From the NCBI RefSeq assembly GCF_003148685.1, contig NZ_QGGR01000006.1, positions 248,001 through 312,000 of the forward strand: 64,000 bases of DNA. The letters are read 5' to 3'. Positions 59,920 to 64,000 of this stretch are shown in pieces; positions within the stretch are counted from its first letter, which is position 1, and each line of letters starts with the position of its first letter. The position numbers and the translations under genes were made by a program. The notes beneath the pieces were generated by a model. That model did not search any database and had not been told where the DNA came from. It was given only the letters and a program-made list of their open reading frames with translations. The DNA comes from Actinoplanes xinjiangensis (GTDB taxonomy: Bacteria > Actinomycetota > Actinomycetes > Mycobacteriales > Micromonosporaceae).

Positions 59920-60248
59920 ACGTCCTTGGTGGTGATGCGGCCGTCGCGGATCCGGTACACGTCCAGACCGCGCAGGACCGTGCCGTCCGCGGCCGGGGGC
60001 CACTGCCATTCGCAGACCACCCGGTCGCCGGAGGCGAAGACGTCGCCGAGGTCCGGGCCTTCGCCGGGGCCGATCTGCCCGGCGAACACCTCGACGACCG
60101 CGTCCCTTCCGTGCACGGCGACGGCCGGGCCGTCCCAGGCGTTCGGGCGGTACACCACGTCGTCGTCGAGCGCGGCGGACAGCGCCGGCAGGTCACCGCG
60201 CAGCCAGGCGGCGTTGAACCGTTCGATCAGCTCCCGTGAATCCGTCAC
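59895..60248 (-). CDS. SnoaL-like (NTF2-fold) protein
   Basis: A 117-residue NTF2-like protein: LIERFNAAWLRGDLPALSAALDDDVVYRP, then VFAGQIG, and strands VVCEWQW and LDVYRIRDGRITTKDVYG. This cone-shaped fold serves as small cyclases, isomerases or ligand-binding subunits. GTG at 60248 is preferred over an upstream start with little conserved sequence. It diverges from the DUF2071 operon. Confidence 0.85.
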   Translation of the reverse strand: MTDSRELIERFNAAWLRGDLPALSAALDDDVVYRPNAWDGPAVAVHGRDAVVEVFAGQIGPGEGPDLGDVFASGDRVVCEWQWPPAADGTVLRGLDVYRIRDGRITTKDVYGKITAS

Positions 60249-60311
60249 GGCGGGAACGGTAGTCGAAGCGGGCATCCCGCCGGGTCCTGGCGGGCCGTCG
60301 TGACAAGGTGG

Positions 60312-60360
60312 TTGAGCGATCGCTCAAAACGTGTAATCTTGAGTTTGAGCGATCGCTCAA
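60312..60360. promoter_or_regulatory. Twin perfect 16-bp palindromes over a promoter
   Basis: TTGAGCGATCGCTCAA occurs exactly at 60312-60327 and 60345-60360, 33 bp apart (about three helix turns). A -35-like TTGAGC (60312) and a -10-like TAATCT (60334-60339), 16 bp apart, lie within and between them. This looks like a TetR-type double operator for the DUF2071/epimerase operon. Confidence 0.85.
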
Positions 60361-60402
60361 CCGTGACGTCGGCGTACCGGCGCAGGGAAGGAGGGTGACC
60401 TG

Positions 60403-61161
60403 ATGCAGGGCCCCCGCATGGTGAGCGTCATCGAGCGCCGCCTCCTGGTGAACTACCGCACCGACCCGGAGATCACCGCCCGCCTGCTGCCCGCCCCGCT
60501 GCGGCCGCAGGTCGTCGGCGGGTGGGCGGTGTCCGGTCTCTGTCTGATCCGGCTCGGCGGCGTCCGGCCGGCGGCGATTCCCGTGCCGTTCGGTCTGCGC
60601 AGTGAGAACGCGGCGCACCGGATCGCCGTCGAGTGGGACACGCCGGACGGCGTCGAGCGCGGCGTCTACATCCCGCGCCGCGACACCGGTTCCCGGCTCA
60701 CCGGCTGGGCCGGCGGCCGCCTCTTCCCCGGCCGGCATCACCGCAGCCGGGTCGGCGTCCGCGAGAGCGACGACGAGCTGCGGATCAACGTCGAGGACGA
60801 CAGCACGGGGGTACGGGCCGAGGTGCACGTCCGCACGGCGGCCACCCTGTCGGGCAGCCGGCTGTTCACCGACACCGGGCAGGCGTCGGAGTTCTTCCGC
60901 TGTGGTGGCGCGGGATTCTCGACCACGCCGAACCCGGCCCGGCTCGACGGGGTGCGGCTGCTCACCCACGACTGGCGGGTCTCCCCGGTCGAGCTGGTCT
61001 CGGTGCGGTCCACGTTCTTCGACGACCCGGTCCGCTTCCCGCCGGGCTCGGCGATCGCCGACTGCGGGCTGCTGATGCGGGACGTCGCCGCCACCTGGGT
61101 TCCGCTGCCGCGGATGACGGTGCGGCCGGCCGGCGATCCCGTCACTGCCCCGGTCCGGTGA
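60403..61161 (+). CDS. DUF2071 (YqjF-like) protein
   Basis: A 252-residue protein: VIERRLLVNYRTDPEITARLLPAPLRPQVVGGWAVSGLCLIRL, GVYIPRRDTGSRLTGWAGGRLFPG and FFRCGGAGFSTTP match the DUF2071 family. Its biochemical role is unknown; it has an acetoacetate-decarboxylase-like fold. AGGAGGG precedes the ATG. Its stop overlaps the next gene as GTGA, and the operon is preceded by two palindromes. Confidence 0.9.
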   Translation: MQGPRMVSVIERRLLVNYRTDPEITARLLPAPLRPQVVGGWAVSGLCLIRLGGVRPAAIPVPFGLRSENAAHRIAVEWDTPDGVERGVYIPRRDTGSRLTGWAGGRLFPGRHHRSRVGVRESDDELRINVEDDSTGVRAEVHVRTAATLSGSRLFTDTGQASEFFRCGGAGFSTTPNPARLDGVRLLTHDWRVSPVELVSVRSTFFDDPVRFPPGSAIADCGLLMRDVAATWVPLPRMTVRPAGDPVTAPVR

Positions 61162-62087
61162 AGACGGTGATCGCCGGTGGCTCCGGCGCGCTCGGGCAGC
61201 GGATCGCCCGGGACCTGATCGGCCGGGGCGACGACGTGGTGGTGCTGAGCCGGTCGGCGGCGCCGGTCCGCTGGGGCCGCCACGTGCGCTGGGACGGGCG
61301 TACCGTCGGATCCTGGTCTGCGGAGCTCGCCGGTGCCGTCCTGATCAACCTGTGCGGTGAGCTGGTGTTCCGGCGGGCGACGCCGGCGAACATCGCGCTC
61401 CTGACCCGCTCGCGGACCGAGCCCAGCCGGGCGCTCGCGCAGGCGTGCGCGGGCCTCGACCGGCCGCTGCCGATGCTGGTGCAGATGAGCACGCTGGCGA
61501 TCTACGGCGACGCCGGTGAGCCGGTGCTCGACGAGTCGGCGGCGCCCGCCGAGGGCCCGCCGCAGATGGCCGGCGTCGCGCGGGCGTGGGAGGAGGCCGC
61601 CGCCCAGATCACCGCGCAGCGCCGGGTCACGTTGCGCACCGGCATCGTCCTCGACCCGGGAACGCCCGCGTTCGACCGGCTGGCCGGCTTCGTACGGTGG
61701 GGTCTCGGCGGCACGATGGGCGGCGGCGGGCAGTGGATCAGCTGGCTGCACGTCGACGACCTGTGCGCGATCGTGCGCTCCTGCATCGACGAACCGGCCC
61801 TGTCCGGCGTCGTGCACGCGACCGCGCCCCATCCGGTGCGCAACCGGGAACTGATGGCCACGCTCCGCCGGGTGCTGCACCGGCCCGTCGGCCTGCCGAG
61901 CCCGGCGCTGGTGGTCCGTTTCGGATCGGTCTTCCTGGGCGCCGACCCGATGCTGGTGCTGACCGGCCGCCGGTGTGTGCCGGGCCGGCTGCTCGACGCC
62001 GGGTTCAGGTTCACCCACCCGGATCTGGAGTCCGCGCTGACCGACCTGGTCGACGGCCGGGCGGCGCCGGTCGGCACCGCCCGGTAG
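61158..62087 (+). CDS. SDR epimerase-family protein (TIGR01777/SulA type)
   Basis: A 309-residue NAD(P)-binding protein: VIAGGSGALGQRIARDLIGRGDDVVVLSR (GxGxxG), VQMSTLAIYGDAGEPVLDE, ISWLHVDDLCAIV, and the C-terminal DUF1731-type ending (LLDAGFRFTHPDLESALTDL). The family is an atypical epimerase group of unknown substrate. GTG at 61158 overlaps the DUF2071 stop. Confidence 0.9.
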   Translation: MKTVIAGGSGALGQRIARDLIGRGDDVVVLSRSAAPVRWGRHVRWDGRTVGSWSAELAGAVLINLCGELVFRRATPANIALLTRSRTEPSRALAQACAGLDRPLPMLVQMSTLAIYGDAGEPVLDESAAPAEGPPQMAGVARAWEEAAAQITAQRRVTLRTGIVLDPGTPAFDRLAGFVRWGLGGTMGGGGQWISWLHVDDLCAIVRSCIDEPALSGVVHATAPHPVRNRELMATLRRVLHRPVGLPSPALVVRFGSVFLGADPMLVLTGRRCVPGRLLDAGFRFTHPDLESALTDLVDGRAAPVGTAR

Positions 62088-62092
62088 GGGAG

Positions 62093-63142
62093 TCAGGCGA
62101 CGTGCTGCCACCAGGCGTCGATCTCCGGCGGGTTGTCCACGTCGACGCGCTCGCCGGGCCGGGGAACGGCCAGCCGGACACCGCGGGCCTTGGCCTCGCG
62201 CCACGTGCGCTCGGCCGGCTCGGACCAGTGGTGCGGCGCCAGGTCGAAGGTCGCCCAGTGCACCGGGATCATCACACCGCCGCGCACGTCGACGTGGGTG
62301 GCGACCCCGTCCTCGGGCACCATGTGGATGTCGGACCAGTCGTTGCCGTACGCCCCGACCTGCACCAGCGTGGCGTCGAACGGACCGTACGTCTCCCCGA
62401 TCGCGGCGAAGCCGGGGAAGTAGCCGGTGTCGCCGGAGTAGAAGACCCGGCGGGTCGGCCCGTTGATCACCCAGCTGGCCCAGAGCGTCTCGTCACGGCT
62501 CAGCCCCCGCCCGGAGAAGTGCCGGGCCGGGGTGGCGATCAGTTCGAGGCCGGCGACCCGGGTCGACTCGTTCCAGTCCAGCTCGGTGATGCGGGACTCC
62601 GGCACACCCCAGCGCTCCAGGTGGGCGCCGATGCCGAGCGGCACCACGAACATGGTGGCCTGGAGGTCGGCCAGGATCTGGATGCTGGGCATGTCGAGGT
62701 GGTCGTAGTGGTCGTGGGAGATCACCACGGCGTCGATCGGCGGCAGGTCGCGCAGGCCGACCGGCGGCTGGTGCAGGCGGCGCGGCCCGGCCAGCGGCGT
62801 GGGGGAGCAGCGGTCGCTCCACACCGGGTCGAGCAGGACACGATGGCCCTCGATCTCCACCAGGGCGGACGAGTGCCCGTACCACGTGATGTGCAGCCCC
62901 TGCGCGTCGTCGCCGGGGGTGGCCGGGGCGAGCGGGACCGGCCGGTGCGGGCGGCGGGCGTCGCCGCCGGTGAAGGCGGCGACGGCGACGCGGGGCACCG
63001 CCGACAGTGAGATGCCGGTGGTGGTGGGCACGTTGTTGCGGAACCGGCCGCCGGAGAACTGCGGTGACGCCTCCATGCGGGCGCGGCGGGACCCGGTGGC
63101 CTTCCCGCCGATCTGTGCGGCGATGTTGAACCGGTTGTCCAT
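62093..63142 (-). CDS. MBL-fold metallo-hydrolase (UlaG/NAPE-PLD-like)
   Basis: A 349-residue metallo-beta-lactamase-fold enzyme. The metal motif is VVISHDHYDHLDMPS (HxHxDH), followed by ATPARHFSGRGL, FYSGDTGYFPGF and PVHWATFDLAPH with further ligands. An N-terminal region with SGGRFRNN, as in NAPE-PLD-like and RomA-like proteins, precedes it. The substrate may be a phosphodiester or lactone. It diverges from a TetR gene with shared half-sites between them, so it is probably that regulator's target. Confidence 0.92.
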   Translation of the reverse strand: MDNRFNIAAQIGGKATGSRRARMEASPQFSGGRFRNNVPTTTGISLSAVPRVAVAAFTGGDARRPHRPVPLAPATPGDDAQGLHITWYGHSSALVEIEGHRVLLDPVWSDRCSPTPLAGPRRLHQPPVGLRDLPPIDAVVISHDHYDHLDMPSIQILADLQATMFVVPLGIGAHLERWGVPESRITELDWNESTRVAGLELIATPARHFSGRGLSRDETLWASWVINGPTRRVFYSGDTGYFPGFAAIGETYGPFDATLVQVGAYGNDWSDIHMVPEDGVATHVDVRGGVMIPVHWATFDLAPHHWSEPAERTWREAKARGVRLAVPRPGERVDVDNPPEIDAWWQHVA

Positions 63143-63213
63143 GAGCGGGCGTCTCCTTCTGCTGGGCCTGTGTGTCCATCGGCCGGCGCGGCGGGACCGG
63201 TAGGCTGCACCAA

Positions 63214-63268
63214 ATGTAGGCACTGATAACAATGTAGTCAACGCCCACAATGTGTTCGTCGCCTACAT
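63214..63268. promoter_or_regulatory. TetR half-sites between the MBL and TetR genes
   Basis: ATGTAGGC (63214), ATGTAGTC (63232) and the inverse GCCTACAT (63261) lie in the divergent intergenic region. They look like the parts of one or two operators for both genes. Confidence 0.55.
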
Positions 63269-63286
63269 CACGCTAGGATGGGGATC

Positions 63287-63889
63287 ATGAAAGCCCGCCC
63301 TTACCATCACGGAGACCTCCGCGCCGCCCTGCTCACGCTCGCCGAGGACACCCTGCGCGCCCGGGGCCCCGCCGAGCTGTCACTGCGCGAACTCGCCCGT
63401 GAGGCGGGGGTGAGCCCGGCCGCGCCCAGCCGGCATTTCCGGACCAAACAGGTGCTGCTCGACGCCCTCGCGGTGGAGGGCTTCCAGCGCCTCACCGCGG
63501 CGATGGACACCTCCCTCGACCAGGCCGGGGAGACCTTCGGACAGCGGTTGACGGCGCTCGCGCGGGCCTATCTGGGCTTCGCGGCCGCCAACGGCGCGCT
63601 GCTCGACCTGATGTACGGCCGCAAGCACGAGCCCGACGCCAGCGCCGAACTCCTCGCCGCCATGCACCGCCTGAAAGACCTGGCCACCGACCTGATCGCG
63701 GACGGTCAACGGCGCGGCGAGGTCCGCGACGGCGAGGTCGACCGGCTCTCGCTGCCGCTGTTCGTCGCACTCCAGGGGCTCACCCAGCTGACCGCGAGCG
63801 GCGGGTTCCCCGCCGACCAGATCGAGGCGGGCGTCGACGAGACGATCGCGTTCATCTTGCGCGGCTACGCCCCGGACGTCACCACCTGA
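63287..63889 (+). CDS. TetR/AcrR-family regulator
   Basis: A 200-residue repressor with the HTH at about residues 8-55 (LAREAGVSPAAPSRHFRTKQVLLDAL) and a C-terminal TetR_C ligand domain with LARAYLGFAAANGALLDLMYGRKH. ATG at 63287 has GGGGATC before it; an ATG three codons upstream is an alternative. It most likely controls the divergent MBL-fold gene. The last 111 bp of the window hold no visible gene. Confidence 0.92.
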   Translation: MKARPYHHGDLRAALLTLAEDTLRARGPAELSLRELAREAGVSPAAPSRHFRTKQVLLDALAVEGFQRLTAAMDTSLDQAGETFGQRLTALARAYLGFAAANGALLDLMYGRKHEPDASAELLAAMHRLKDLATDLIADGQRRGEVRDGEVDRLSLPLFVALQGLTQLTASGGFPADQIEAGVDETIAFILRGYAPDVTT

Positions 63890-64000
63890 GGCAGAGGTAC
63901 GCCGTGGTGGCCCCCGAAACGCGCAAGAGGTCACCACGCCGCCCCGGGTGAGGCTCGGCGGCACCCCGCCCGGGTCGCGATCCCCGGGCCCGCCCGTCCC

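Overview
The window reads as a chromosomal segment of a high-GC, saprophytic, Gram-positive actinomycete, most likely of the Micromonosporaceae (Actinoplanes-like). The reasons are the very high GC with strong third-position bias, frequent GTG/TTG starts, actinobacterial families (DUF397 + XRE/DUF5753, VKOR + DsbA, PIG-V-like transferase, CHASE/PAS kinases), and secreted glycosidases carrying CBM2 with Ser/Pro/Thr linkers. No tRNA, rRNA, CRISPR array, transposase or integrase was seen. The order is a mosaic of short operons with many head-to-tail overlaps (ATGA/GTGA) and several convergent genes that overlap by 20-70 bp.

Left third (1-24.7 kb). A plant-polymer block opens the window: GH51 arabinofuranosidase (partial), LacZ-type GH2 beta-galactosidase, a CBM2-linked Cip1-like protein, and further on a GH9-CBM3-CBM2 cellulase. 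The last two each have a perfect TGGGAGCGCTCCCA palindrome of the CebR type upstream. Between and after them lie an APH-fold kinase; a DUF397/XRE pair diverging from two small Cys/Trp proteins around an 11-bp dyad; an emfourin-like lipoprotein; a secreted protein with a duplicated PepSY-like domain; a Fic protein with an upstream partner; a GT2/PIG-V-like glycosyltransferase pair; an acyltransferase; an ECF sigma factor coupled to a membrane-anchored Asp-box propeller; and a TetR-controlled membrane protein/flavin-disulfide reductase operon whose gene junction has been duplicated.

Middle (24.7-45 kb). Secreted and cell-surface functions dominate: an M4 metalloprotease with a P-domain, a His/Met-rich protein with an LVIVD propeller, a GAF-PAS histidine kinase, a GH43 and a CE12 esterase followed by a frameshifted discoidin-like gene, a MarR/lipoprotein operon, the DsbA-VKOR disulfide pair, a PRC-barrel stress protein, a membrane-anchored S1 protease, a NodB deacetylase lipoprotein, and a 1470-residue GH59-like enzyme with two C-terminal CBM5/12 modules. 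With the left-hand block these make a coherent kit for arabinogalactan, pectin and cellulose.

Right third (45-64 kb). The most unusual locus is a three-gene operon on the minus strand (50871 to 46657): a small EACC1-like protein; a large protein joining a caspase-like protease, a weak transmembrane segment, a solute-binding-like region and a VWA domain; and a separate secreted solute-binding protein. I infer a surface-sensing, protease-effector (conflict or regulated-death) system. It is followed by a CHASE-PAS-PAS kinase, YihY, VanX beside an M15-like hydrolase-type protein, a TPR protein, a CHAP protein, an ArsR/SRPBCC/DUF6069 operon, a DUF2071/epimerase operon under twin 16-bp palindromes, and an MBL-fold hydrolase diverging from a TetR regulator.
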